Source of the DNA: Stenomitos rutilans HA7619-LM2
GTDB taxonomy: Bacteria > Cyanobacteriota > Cyanobacteriia > Leptolyngbyales > Leptolyngbyaceae
Length of the DNA stretch: 64,000 nucleotides
Assembly: GCA_019358945.1 (NCBI GenBank)
Contig: JAHHIE010000004.1
Coordinates: 1 to 64,000 of the forward strand
Reading direction: 5' to 3'
Made by a program: the position numbers and the translations under genes. The notes beneath the pieces are model-generated. The model worked only from the letters and a program-made list of their open reading frames with translations, had not been told where the DNA came from and did not search any database. Shown here one piece after another: positions 54,117 through 64,000 of this stretch (positions are counted from its first letter, which is position 1; every line of letters starts with the position of its first letter).

Positions 54117-54908
54117 ATGGCTTACCAAATTTCAGCGACGAAGCTTCAGGCGTATAACCGCTGCCCCTATGCCTACTACCTTCGCTATGAGCGAAAGCTA
54201 ACGACGAATGAGTTTTTTGGGTCGGCCTCTTTGGGGATTGCACTCCATCAGGCGCTTGCTCAATGCCACCGAGACTGGCACTACGAACAGCCGCTACCTG
54301 ATTTGCGTTGGGTGCATCACTGCTGGCGACAGCATTCCACAGAATTAAGCGCCAATCAGGTTTTAGAAGGCTTTGAGATTCTGGAAAATTACTACTACCG
54401 CTTCATCGCCAGTCAGGTTGCATTAACGCAACCACTGGCGGTGGAAGGTAGAATTCAAGGCTTTTTGCAAGTTGAGAATCTGGAGTTTTTGATTACTGGA
54501 CGGTACGATCGCCTCGATTTTCTCTCAGACGGTTTAGAGCTGATTGACTACAAATCGAGCCGTGAGGTCAAGTTTCCCGATGCCACCGAAATGGATGTGC
54601 AAATCGGGCTGTATTACCTGGCTTTAGAGCAGACTTATCAGCAGAGCTTAAAATACCTGAGCCTGCTCTTTCTTCGCACAGGTGAAAAAATTCGCTTTGA
54701 AGCCACGCCTGCTCACAAACAGCGCGTGGAGACGATGGTAAGCGATCTGGCCGTGCGGTTGCGCTACGACCAGGGATGGGAACCAACCCCAAGCAGCCAG
54801 TGCGATCGCTGCACCTTTGCCCGCTACTGTTCAGCCGTCAGTGCAACTCCTACACCGTTACCCGAAAGCCGTGCAAAATCACAACTTCAGTTAGCGTTAA
54901 ATCTCTAG
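54117..54908 (+). CDS. PD-(D/E)XK nuclease of the Cas4/RecB-like family
   Basis: A 263-residue predicted nuclease. The N-terminal QISATKLQAYNRCPYAYYLRY gives the first Cys of a [4Fe-4S] site and the helix typical of the family. The catalytic core has GRYDRLDFLSDGLELIDYKS: Asp in GRYDRLD, Asp in LIDYKS and Lys in YKS. The last three Cys are in CDRCTFARYC near the C-terminus, so the iron-sulfur cluster of the AddB/Cas4-type PD-(D/E)XK proteins is complete. No CRISPR array or recBCD gene is adjacent, so a repair or general DNA-processing role is more likely than CRISPR adaptation. Confidence 0.85.
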   Translation: MAYQISATKLQAYNRCPYAYYLRYERKLTTNEFFGSASLGIALHQALAQCHRDWHYEQPLPDLRWVHHCWRQHSTELSANQVLEGFEILENYYYRFIASQVALTQPLAVEGRIQGFLQVENLEFLITGRYDRLDFLSDGLELIDYKSSREVKFPDATEMDVQIGLYYLALEQTYQQSLKYLSLLFLRTGEKIRFEATPAHKQRVETMVSDLAVRLRYDQGWEPTPSSQCDRCTFARYCSAVSATPTPLPESRAKSQLQLALNL

Positions 54909-54963
54909 CTATCAACCATCAGCCTCTACTGATACCAAATCTTTCTGTAGAGTAGCGGGATCG

Positions 54964-55035
54964 GTAGGGGCGAAGCATTTGGCAAAAGCATTGTACTCCA
55001 GTTGCAGGAAGTGTATCCGAATGCTTCGCCCGTAC
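54964..55035. repeat. GTAGGGGCGAAGCATT inverted-repeat element
   Basis: GTAGGGGCGAAGCATTTGG at 54964-54982 pairs with CCGAATGCTTCGCCCGTAC at 55017-55035 with two mismatches. It is a known type of dispersed cyanobacterial inverted repeat, about 72 bp long with no coding content, in the gap between two plus-strand genes. Confidence 0.72.
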
Positions 55036-55185
55036 ATCAAAATAGTGCTTCTTTATGAAACGGGTTCCGTATGAATAAGAGGCCCAACCGCTGACTGCTA
55101 ACCGCTAATAGCTAAACCTCTCGAACGATGCACGAGACACAGAGCCAGCGTTACAGTAGGCGTGACCCATAGACTAGAGACAGAT

Positions 55186-56537
<1,352 letters not shown>

Positions 56538-56606
56538 ACAATGAGTGTGGGATGAATCTAAACAAGTGAAAATTGGATATTGAGCGATTCAAAATTGTCA
56601 AGGTTT

Positions 56607-57434
56607 CTAGGGGAGTAGCTTCCCCCAATCAACATGCCATTCGTCAGCACTCCAGTTGAACGTAAGTTGTTGTTGCCTACAGACAAAACCGTTAGGAAAA
56701 TCGCCCAAGTCTTTTCTAAAAATTAATCCATCAAGGTAAGCATGGCTGTAATAAGCGTCGTCACCAAAGTATTTATAGTCTTCAACCACAATCGCTCGCT
56801 GACCACTGGGAGATAGATAGGCTTTAGAACAAAGCAAGCGGCTACCAAAGTGGAAGTCTTGGAGTTTACCCAAAAGTAAGGCAAGTACGAGTACTAAGCC
56901 GATCGCTTGCAGCGTATAAACAACTCGTTCAGCGGCCTTAGATAGTGCTGCCTGCCTGACTAGAGATGCAACTACGTTAAAGAAAAAGACGATAGCAATA
57001 CACAAGAAAACAATACCTAATAGGCTCTGAACACCTAAACTAAGTTGGGCTGAGTCTATACTCCCAATTGTAGGGCTGAGAGGTCTGCCGATCGAGAAGA
57101 CTAAGACTAAGAGAATAATTATGACGACAAGCTGCAAGCAGAACAACAATACGCCTACTGGTATGACCACCAGTGCCCCGCTCCACATTAGTAAGAATAC
57201 AAGGGCAAACCGAGCGCCTAAAGGAGAAAAGATTGCAATGGGGGCAAGTGCAGTTGGCTGCCTGACTTTGACGATTAAGAAGGCTAGCAGAGCGATCGCG
57301 CTACTACCCACAACAGCGGTAGCAGGCAACCCCAAAAGACTGCCTCGCAGACTGTAGTGGTTAACGATCATTAGCCAAAATTGGAAGACGAAAAATGCTG
57401 TTAACTTCAGGAGGAGACTCAAACGTTCCTGCAT
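56607..57434 (-). CDS. Integral membrane protein of unknown function
   Basis: A 275-residue protein with about six to seven predicted membrane helices in the first 200 residues (for example LTAFFVFQFWLMIV, SSAIALLAFLIVKV, LVFLLMWSGALVVIPVGVLL, VVIIILLVLVFSIG, LLGIVFLCIAIVFFFNVVA, VLVLALLLG). The last 75 residues are an extramembrane beta-rich domain with LCSKAYLSPSGQRAIVVEDYKY, and a pair of Cys. I do not recognise a family. It is convergent with the VOC gene and stands alone. Confidence 0.6.
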   Translation of the reverse strand: MQERLSLLLKLTAFFVFQFWLMIVNHYSLRGSLLGLPATAVVGSSAIALLAFLIVKVRQPTALAPIAIFSPLGARFALVFLLMWSGALVVIPVGVLLFCLQLVVIIILLVLVFSIGRPLSPTIGSIDSAQLSLGVQSLLGIVFLCIAIVFFFNVVASLVRQAALSKAAERVVYTLQAIGLVLVLALLLGKLQDFHFGSRLLCSKAYLSPSGQRAIVVEDYKYFGDDAYYSHAYLDGLIFRKDLGDFPNGFVCRQQQLTFNWSADEWHVDWGKLLP

Positions 57435-57579
57435 TTTTCACCGCCTAGAAATAGTGCAACCCAACAAGTTGTCTCGATTCTAGGCTGTGGTTTTGGCGAT
57501 TGCTCTTAACATGAAGGCCATGTGAGTTTGACAGGTTGACTCAGGGATATTACAGACAAACATCCTGAACATTCACCGA

Positions 57580-58182
57580 TCACCAAATCTTCGCCATTTG
57601 TAAGACAAACCCTGGCAACTCTGGATCACCACTTACGGTATCAGGATTGTCTAAGATGAGTGGTTCCTGATTGGGGCGATAGAGATGCACCGTGCGATTT
57701 TTGCGATCGATCAGAAATCCCAGTAAAGCTCCATTCGCAAGATATTCCTTCAGCTTGTCTTGCAGACTGGTCAGCGTATCGCTGGAAGAACGTAGCTCAA
57801 TTACAAAGTCAGGACAAATGGGCGCGAAGGAGGCTTTTTCTTCTTCTGTTAACGCTTGCCAACGCTCCAACCTGACCCAGGAAGCATCAGGAGAGCGGGT
57901 TGCTCCGTTAAGAAGGGTGAACCCGGCGCTAGAGTCGAAACCTATGCCGGTGCCATCCTGGTCAGCCCAGTTAGCTAGTTGCTGAGCAATGTTAAAGTTA
58001 CGATTCCCGGTATCGGCAAACGCGGGTGGCATGATGATCACATCTCCGCTGGCAGTGCGTTCAATGCGTAAGTCACGATTGGCTAAACAAAATTCGTAGA
58101 ACTGCGCCTGGGTCATAGAGGCGATCGCAGGCAAATTTACTGTCAGTGGCGTATTGTCTGTTTGAATGAGCAGCGTTGTCAT
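57580..58182 (-). CDS. Uma2 family (DUF820) nuclease-like protein
   Basis: A 200-residue Uma2 protein, a PD-(D/E)XK-fold family that is greatly expanded in cyanobacteria. Landmarks are MTQAQFYEFCLANRDLRIER, DVIIMPPAF, GIGFDSSAGFTLLNG, SPDASWVRLERWQAL, the active-site strand PDFVIELRSSSD and the DKLKEYLANGALLGFLID helix and strand. The fold's Asp/Glu residues are present. Cellular role is unknown; Uma2 genes often occur as isolated copies with no partners, as here. Confidence 0.92.
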   Translation of the reverse strand: MTTLLIQTDNTPLTVNLPAIASMTQAQFYEFCLANRDLRIERTASGDVIIMPPAFADTGNRNFNIAQQLANWADQDGTGIGFDSSAGFTLLNGATRSPDASWVRLERWQALTEEEKASFAPICPDFVIELRSSSDTLTSLQDKLKEYLANGALLGFLIDRKNRTVHLYRPNQEPLILDNPDTVSGDPELPGFVLQMAKIW

Positions 58183-58216
58183 GGTTGCCTCTCAGCCTGT
58201 GAAGGGACGCGTGCCA

Positions 58217-58792
58217 TCAAGTCTTTTCTTTAAACACGGTTCTCCATGCTTCAACCGTGCCTTTGCCGATTTCGATGTCTTTCGTTTTGCCATTCTCCCA
58301 CACTAGTCGAATTCTCATATTGCCAATGGGTGCGTTTGCAAGAGTCGATGCTAACTCAGGGGCGATCGCGCCGTCTTCGTAAGTGTAAAGCTGACCATTA
58401 ACGGCAAACAAAATCGCTTTAGGTGTATCGTCAAAGCGGGTATAGCGATAAATTGGCTCCTGCTCAGAGTAGCGTTCTTCAATCTTTTTGCCCTTCTTTT
58501 TAATCCAGCGGCTACGCCAAACCGTGTTATAGCCAATAATGTCTGAGTCGTACCAGGTATAAGTGGCGCGAATGCCACCTTTTGACCAGCTTGTGACGAA
58601 AACAAACCCATGATCAGAAGGGCTAAAGTTTTTGTCATACACGACGACTCCATCAAAGGGATCGTTAATGACCTGAGACCACTGCACTTTGGCGCTGCCC
58701 TCGATCGGCGCAGGCTGAACGGCTCCCGCAACCGATTCCACACTCAAGGCGAATCCAATTCCAACACCGAATACGAGTAATTGTTTCTTCAT
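58217..58792 (-). CDS. Secreted protein of unknown function
   Basis: A 191-residue exported protein. A signal peptide (QLLVFGVGIGFALSVESVAGA) precedes a beta-rich mature domain with many Trp/Tyr (SKGGIRATYTWYDSDIIGYNTVWRSRWIKK in parts, EPIYRYTRFDDTPKAILFAVNGQ) and a final IRLVWENGKTKDIEIGKG strand pair. No cysteines or known motif. It lies 34 bases downstream of the Uma2 gene's start side on the same strand, but I see no reason to link their functions. Confidence 0.65.
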   Translation of the reverse strand: MKKQLLVFGVGIGFALSVESVAGAVQPAPIEGSAKVQWSQVINDPFDGVVVYDKNFSPSDHGFVFVTSWSKGGIRATYTWYDSDIIGYNTVWRSRWIKKKGKKIEERYSEQEPIYRYTRFDDTPKAILFAVNGQLYTYEDGAIAPELASTLANAPIGNMRIRLVWENGKTKDIEIGKGTVEAWRTVFKEKT

Positions 58793-58921
58793 CTCTATTT
58801 AATATGTGAAAGCAACTGATGACTTGGAACTTAAATCGTGATGCACAAGCTGATACTGACTTTCTACAAATGCGATGGGAGCGATCGTGGATGGTTTTCT
58901 GGACAGTTGAAGTAGAAGGCA

Positions 58922-58946
58922 ACCGCAGAGACGCAGAGACGCAGAA
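58922..58946. repeat. CGCAGAGACGCAGAGACGCAG tandem unit
   Basis: Two and a half copies of an 9-bp CGCAGAGA-type unit in the spacer before the S41 protease stop. A reversed GCGTCTCTGCGG copy is at 53178. Confidence 0.5.
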
Positions 58947-58990
58947 GTTAAACTCAAAAAACGTTCACGGCTTATGCTTTCCCTCACTCC

Positions 58991-60292
58991 TCACCCCTTT
59001 GCAGGCTTCTTGATCGCCTCTAGCACTGCTGCGATCGCCCCGTCCTTCTGCGGATCACGTCCTTGGGCATAAGGCACGGCAAACGGCACATCAATATCTG
59101 GGGCAACGCCTTTGCCTTCGATGCGCTGTCCATCAACCGATACATCGGCAACAGCGAGATAGAGCAGGCTGCCGTCCTGCATGATGTAGGCGCGTCCAGC
59201 TAGCACGGCCCCAGCCGTTGTGCTGCCCACAATTTTGCCGACCCGAAACTGCCGAAAGCCATAAGCAAGAATTTCTTTACCGCTACGCGATCCCTGATTG
59301 ACCAGCATCACAACTGGCTTTTTCCAAGGCAAGTCAAACTGGCCTTTGGTGCCGTTGCGGTTAGTAAACGTCACATTCAGCGCGGGTGCAGTAAACGGAT
59401 TCAGGTAACTGGGTTCGGCACCTCCCCAGCCATCCCGCAAATCCCAAACCAGACCATCCACTTGGCTGAGACGATCGCCCAATTCTTGCTCAAGCTGTCG
59501 CTGATAGGCATCATCGGCATACGACCAGACGTGAATGTAGCCAACTTTTTTACCGCTGCGATCGATGACTTGGACACTGGCCTTCATCGCATCCAGAAAC
59601 ATCGTCGTGGGGTCGAGACGCTTGGGCGTAACGGCGATCGCTTGGGGAGCCGTGTTGGGCATGCGCTGAATCTGGATCTCAACGGGGCGATCGGCCTTTT
59701 CAGCGAACGATTGAATGGGTTGAAACGGCTTTTCATTGACCGCTAGAAGCTGATCCCCGACCTTAAGACCACCGTTGGCAGCAGGCGAACCATCCAGCAC
59801 CGCACGTACAAACGTTTTACCATCCACCTCACGCGTGTAGGCACCAATGCCCACATACTCCAGCTTGCCATTCGGTAAGAAGGGTTTAAGTTGACGCTGA
59901 ATGCCGCGTCGCCAAAAAACACCTGCAAGCTGGTAGTATTCTGGCTCCGCTGCGGTGTAGTAGTGGGTATGGGAAGCTTTTAGCTCTGCAAGCATCTGAT
60001 TCACGACCACAGTCAATGCTTCCGGCGATCGTGTCTGAGCCGCCAGAGGTGAATACTTCTGCCGCATCGCCTTCCAGTCAACGCCGTTGAACTTTGGGTC
60101 GTAAAAATTGTCGTTGACCGTCTGCCAAATTTGCTCAAAAACTTTAGCTTGCGACGGCTCAGCGCGTGAAAGCACCGGTGTAACCGCCCAGAATACCATC
60201 GGCACTAGGAGACTTGCGAAGAGTGTGATTAACCAGCGATGGGGCGATCGCATGAAACGAGTGAGTGTCGATCGCATGAAATGGCTCAACAT
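58991..60292 (-). CDS. S41-family (tail-specific-like) peptidase with PDZ domain
   Basis: A 433-residue exported serine peptidase. An N-terminal anchor or signal peptide (WLITLFASLLVPMVFWAV, about 20-37) leads to a helical cap (VFEQIWQTVNDNFYDPKFNG), a PDZ domain (about 150-225, with GSPAANGGLKVGDQLLAVN), and the S41 catalytic core with VWDLRDGWGG, VMLVNQGSRSGKEILAYGF and KIVGSTTAGAVL. The nucleophile is probably Ser335 or Ser337; the Lys of the dyad is likely Lys353, but the spacing is not the classic 25 residues. It resembles Ctp-type periplasmic or lumenal proteases. The substrate is unknown. Confidence 0.88.
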   Translation of the reverse strand: MLSHFMRSTLTRFMRSPHRWLITLFASLLVPMVFWAVTPVLSRAEPSQAKVFEQIWQTVNDNFYDPKFNGVDWKAMRQKYSPLAAQTRSPEALTVVVNQMLAELKASHTHYYTAAEPEYYQLAGVFWRRGIQRQLKPFLPNGKLEYVGIGAYTREVDGKTFVRAVLDGSPAANGGLKVGDQLLAVNEKPFQPIQSFAEKADRPVEIQIQRMPNTAPQAIAVTPKRLDPTTMFLDAMKASVQVIDRSGKKVGYIHVWSYADDAYQRQLEQELGDRLSQVDGLVWDLRDGWGGAEPSYLNPFTAPALNVTFTNRNGTKGQFDLPWKKPVVMLVNQGSRSGKEILAYGFRQFRVGKIVGSTTAGAVLAGRAYIMQDGSLLYLAVADVSVDGQRIEGKGVAPDIDVPFAVPYAQGRDPQKDGAIAAVLEAIKKPAKG

Positions 60293-60409
60293 GCTTACCT
60301 TGCTATCATTCAGATAACGATTTACCTTTCTAAATTGAATTAAAGCGAATCACGAAAGTTCCACAAATCCCTCAATGGGCTTGTTTGGCTGGCGAGGGTG
60401 CGTGGGGTA

Positions 60410-60560
60410 GGGTGTAAGGGAGCGCAGGGGGCGCAGAGGAAGCAAGGGGAGAAGGCTCAACGCTCAACGCTAAAGGATAAACGGCTGACCGCTCACCACT
60501 GACTGCTCAATTAACTCCTAACTCAAAACTCTTAACTCAAAACTTTCTCCCTCCTCCCCC
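60410..60560. repeat. Simple-repeat spacer
   Basis: It contains GTGTAAGGGAGCGCAGGGGG purine units, CTCAACGCTCAACGCTAAAGG, GCTGACCGCTCACCACTGACTGCTC and CTCAAAACTCTTAACTCAAAAC. These are members of the same simple-repeat set found in the other spacers. Confidence 0.55.
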
Positions 60561-60570
60561 CCTTCTTCCC

Positions 60571-61629
60571 ATGCAGCTCCGCATCCAGCTTTTTACCGTT
60601 CACAAGCGCTGTCCTCTCACCATCAGCCGTGGCACAACGGCACAGACGACTAATGTTTGTGTGGCGATCGAGCATGAGGGCACCGAGGGTTGGGGAGAAG
60701 CTTCGCCCTTTTCGATCGGGGAGCAACCGCAGACAACGGACATGATCGCGCGATCGCTGCAAAAAATTGCGCCCCTCTTAAAAGCGCTCAATCCTCTAGA
60801 GCGCCAACGCATCGAACGACTGATGCTAGAAGCCCGGTTGCCGTCTGCTGCGCGTGCAGCTTTAGACATCGCATTACACGACTGGGCTGGAAAGCAAGCA
60901 AACCTACCGCTGTGGCAACTGTGGGGCTTAGACCGCGATCGCATCGTCCCAACGTCCATGACTATTGGGATCAACCCACCCGCTATCGCTCAGCAGCGTG
61001 TGCGAGATTGGCTGGGGCAGGTGCCAACGCTCCAGGCATTGAAGCTCAAGCTTGGTAGCCCAGAAGGGATTGAGGCAGACCAGGCAATGGTGTTAGCGGT
61101 ACAAAGTGCTGCTCCTCACATCACCCAGATTAGTGTTGATGCGAATGGTGGCTGGCACGTAGAGCAAGCGTTGAAAATGTCGCACTGGTTGGCAGATCGA
61201 GGCATCACCTACATCGAACAACCCTTGGCAAAAGGGCAGGAAGGAGATCTGCCTGCACTCTACCGAGAATCGCCACTGCCTATTTTTGTGGATGAAAGCT
61301 GCTTCACCAGTTATGACATTTTGCCACTGGTTGATCGTGTCCACGGGATCAATATCAAACTCATGAAAGCAGGCGGTATCACCGAAGCGTGGCGCATGAT
61401 TCACACCGCCCGCGCCTGTGGTTTAAAGGTGATGTTTGGCTGCTACTCTGATAGCGCCTTACTCAACACCGCTTTTAGCCAACTGTCACCCCTCGCTGAT
61501 CACCTGGATCTCGATAGTCATTTAAATCTGCTGGATGATCCCTTTACGGGTGCTAGCTTCCAGAATGGGCGTGTGCTGCCGGGTGAGAAGCCAGGGTTGG
61601 GGGTTAGGTTGAGGGCAGGAGGCGGCTAG
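60571..61629 (+). CDS. Dipeptide epimerase (enolase superfamily)
   Basis: A 352-residue muconate-lactonizing/mandelate-racemase-type enolase-superfamily enzyme. Key residues: KLKLG (KxK bases), DANGG (metal Asp), EQPLAKG (metal Glu), DESCF (metal Asp), and NIKLMKAGG (second Lys). This set and the RLPSAARAALDIALHDW segment are those of L-Ala-D/L-Glu (YcjG-type) and related dipeptide epimerases, which recycle peptidoglycan peptides. The exact dipeptide is inference. The frame starts with ATG 60571. A Gly-rich tail ends it. Confidence 0.87.
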   Translation: MQLRIQLFTVHKRCPLTISRGTTAQTTNVCVAIEHEGTEGWGEASPFSIGEQPQTTDMIARSLQKIAPLLKALNPLERQRIERLMLEARLPSAARAALDIALHDWAGKQANLPLWQLWGLDRDRIVPTSMTIGINPPAIAQQRVRDWLGQVPTLQALKLKLGSPEGIEADQAMVLAVQSAAPHITQISVDANGGWHVEQALKMSHWLADRGITYIEQPLAKGQEGDLPALYRESPLPIFVDESCFTSYDILPLVDRVHGINIKLMKAGGITEAWRMIHTARACGLKVMFGCYSDSALLNTAFSQLSPLADHLDLDSHLNLLDDPFTGASFQNGRVLPGEKPGLGVRLRAGGG

Positions 61630-61798
61630 GGGAGCAGGGGAAGCTAGGAGAGCGGAGGAAGCAGAAAAGTTTTGAGTTCTGAGTTAAGAAAGCTACCAGC
61701 GCTCAGCTTTTTAGCCTTTATACTTTAGCTTACCCTCCGGGAAGCAAGCTACAGCCTTCTCCCCTGCTTCCTCTGCTTCCTCTACCCCCTCTGCCTCC
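61622..61798. repeat. Mirrored purine/pyrimidine repeat spacer after the epimerase gene
   Basis: On the left lie GGGGAGCAGGGGAAGC and GGAGGAAGCAG units, in the middle AGTTTTGAGTTCTGAGTTAAG and CTTTTTAGCCTTTATACTTTAGC, and on the right CTTCTCCCCTGCTTCCTCTGC. Left and right arms are roughly reverse complements and can fold together, so this spacer may also end both convergent transcripts. Confidence 0.55.
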
Positions 61799-63384
<1,586 letters not shown>

Positions 63385-63597
63385 TTACGCCCCAAGCAGC
63401 GTAAATTCCCGAAAGAGTTGACGACGGCCACTACCACGGTGAAAGGTTTGCACGGTTGCATCTGCTAGCTGAGTCGTCGGCGCGGATTGATCCAAAGAGC
63501 GGAGTGCTTGATTTGCGATCGCCTTAGCATCACGCAAGTCCGAGATGAGAAGCACGAGCAGCAAGCCTGGTAACAATGCAGTCGGATGAAAGCCCAT
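63385..63597 (-). CDS. patX: PatX-like pattern-peptide precursor containing HRGSGR
   Basis: A 70-residue small protein upstream of hetR, on the same strand. The N-terminus has a hydrophobic segment (FHPTALLPGLLLVLLISDL) that looks like a signal peptide or export signal, followed by a polar middle. HRGSGR lies 17 residues before the C-terminus (63424-63441; the pentapeptide RGSGR at 63424-63438). PatX proteins, described as companions of HetR across filamentous cyanobacteria, have exactly this build: short, with an N-terminal export signal, and a C-terminal HRG(S/T)GR. Peptides of this sequence bind HetR and block it. The match of size, motif, position and strand makes the assignment strong. 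Confidence 0.85.
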   Translation of the reverse strand: MGFHPTALLPGLLLVLLISDLRDAKAIANQALRSLDQSAPTTQLADATVQTFHRGSGRRQLFREFTLLGA

Positions 63598-63940
63598 AAA
63601 TTTAGTTCGTGTTAGGTTCCTCTTACCTGTTACGGACGATTTGTCAATCCATCAGGACGAATTTCTAAGATTGGCGCTAATACTCTCGTTTATGTCTTCG
63701 TCGTGGGTCAGCAGTTTTCCGAACGCAAACCTGGCATTCTTGCTTGACTGTCTTCTGAAGCTAGGGATGGCATGCTTGTGTTAAGCGCTGACATCAAGAC
63801 TTACAGACTTTTTGTGCTTCTAGGTGAGAAGCTGGCTCTGCCTACAAACAACTGCGCGAACCAAGGAAATGTATCGGAGGCTACTGTTTGCAGTGGCCCT
63901 CACCCGTATTCATGAGGGGGTATGCATTGGATCAAGCGCT
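63598..63940. other. 343-bp spacer between patX-like and ATP-grasp genes
   Basis: It separates divergent starts. I see no gene or clear promoter. A TCCGGA-type DIF element, as found upstream of heterocyst genes, was not seen in the region upstream of the patX-like start. Confidence 0.4.
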
Positions 63941-64000
63941 GTGCAATTCAACGACTACGAACCAGAGAACTTTTACGATGAACTGTTTATGGCGAAAGGT
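63941..64000 (+). CDS. Start of a probable circularly permuted ATP-grasp protein (truncated by window end)
   Basis: A GTG at 63941 starts a frame that reads MQFNDYEPENFYDELFMAKG to the last base of the window. The FxxYDE(L/M)F pattern near the N-terminus is typical of the circularly permuted type 2 ATP-grasp family (formerly DUF404/407), common in cyanobacteria and often next to alpha-E and transglutaminase genes. Only 20 residues are visible, so the call rests on that short pattern, and no ribosome-binding site is obvious. Confidence 0.55.
   Translation, partial: MQFNDYEPENFYDELFMAKG

Noticed and set aside
54117-54908. Reading the PD-(D/E)XK protein as a CRISPR Cas4
   Set aside because: No cas1/cas2 or CRISPR repeats are nearby; the fold alone does not show CRISPR function.

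Overview
The window is chromosomal DNA of a filamentous cyanobacterium. The evidence is the abundance of the HIP1 octamer GCGATCGC, a HetR ortholog with a PatX-like RGSGR peptide gene beside it, a CRR6-type NDH-1 maturation factor, an RbcR-type LysR regulator, phosphoketolase, ThyX, and several families found almost only in cyanobacteria (DUF4327, DUF2811, the XisF-like serine recombinase). HetR and PatX also occur in filamentous species without heterocysts, so heterocyst formation cannot be concluded. I saw no rRNA, tRNA or CRISPR array.

Layout. 0-6 kb: CRR6-like protein, a small MITE-like element, AI-2E/PerM-type permease, cysS, CobW-type metallochaperone with a His-rich loop, thioredoxin-like [2Fe-2S] protein, DUF4327. 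6-14.4 kb: an FHA/Ser-Thr kinase beside a zinc-ribbon PP2C phosphatase, a GH5 cellulase with CBM2, a HerA-like DUF853 ATPase, SUI1/YciH. 14.4-25.3 kb: a possible terminator-containing leader, a large two-partner-secretion (haemagglutinin-type) protein divergent from a TPR-CHAT protease-like protein, a META-domain protein, phosphoketolase. 25.3-36.2 kb: principal sigma factor, NodB-type deacetylase with a degenerate receiver, lipoprotein, ThyX, an orphan SLATT protein, TPR protein, YdcF-like protein, CobK, SPFH protein. 36.2-40.3 kb: a compact, AT-richer, HIP1-poor three-gene cassette (predicted winged-helix protein, AAA+ ATPase, PD-(D/E)XK nuclease). 40.6-51 kb: RbcR-like regulator, ferredoxin, a secreted protein with a 110-residue tandem duplication, XisF-like recombinase, acyltransferase, large membrane protein. 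51-61.6 kb: PBP2, a helically phased cluster of DnaA-box-like 9-mers, DUF2811, Cas4/RecB-like nuclease, aldo/keto reductase plus VOC protein, Uma2, S41 protease, dipeptide epimerase. 61.8-64 kb: hetR, its long leader, patX-like gene, and the start of a probable circularly permuted ATP-grasp protein cut by the window end.

Most genes are housekeeping or stand alone. Coherent units are the HetR/PatX pair, the kinase/phosphatase pair, the divergent CHAT/secretion pair, and the three-gene ATPase-nuclease cassette, which is my best candidate for an undescribed (probably defensive) system. The DnaA-box array is the best non-coding signal. Many spacers carry related simple repeats or inverted-repeat elements, which points to a repeat-rich genome.
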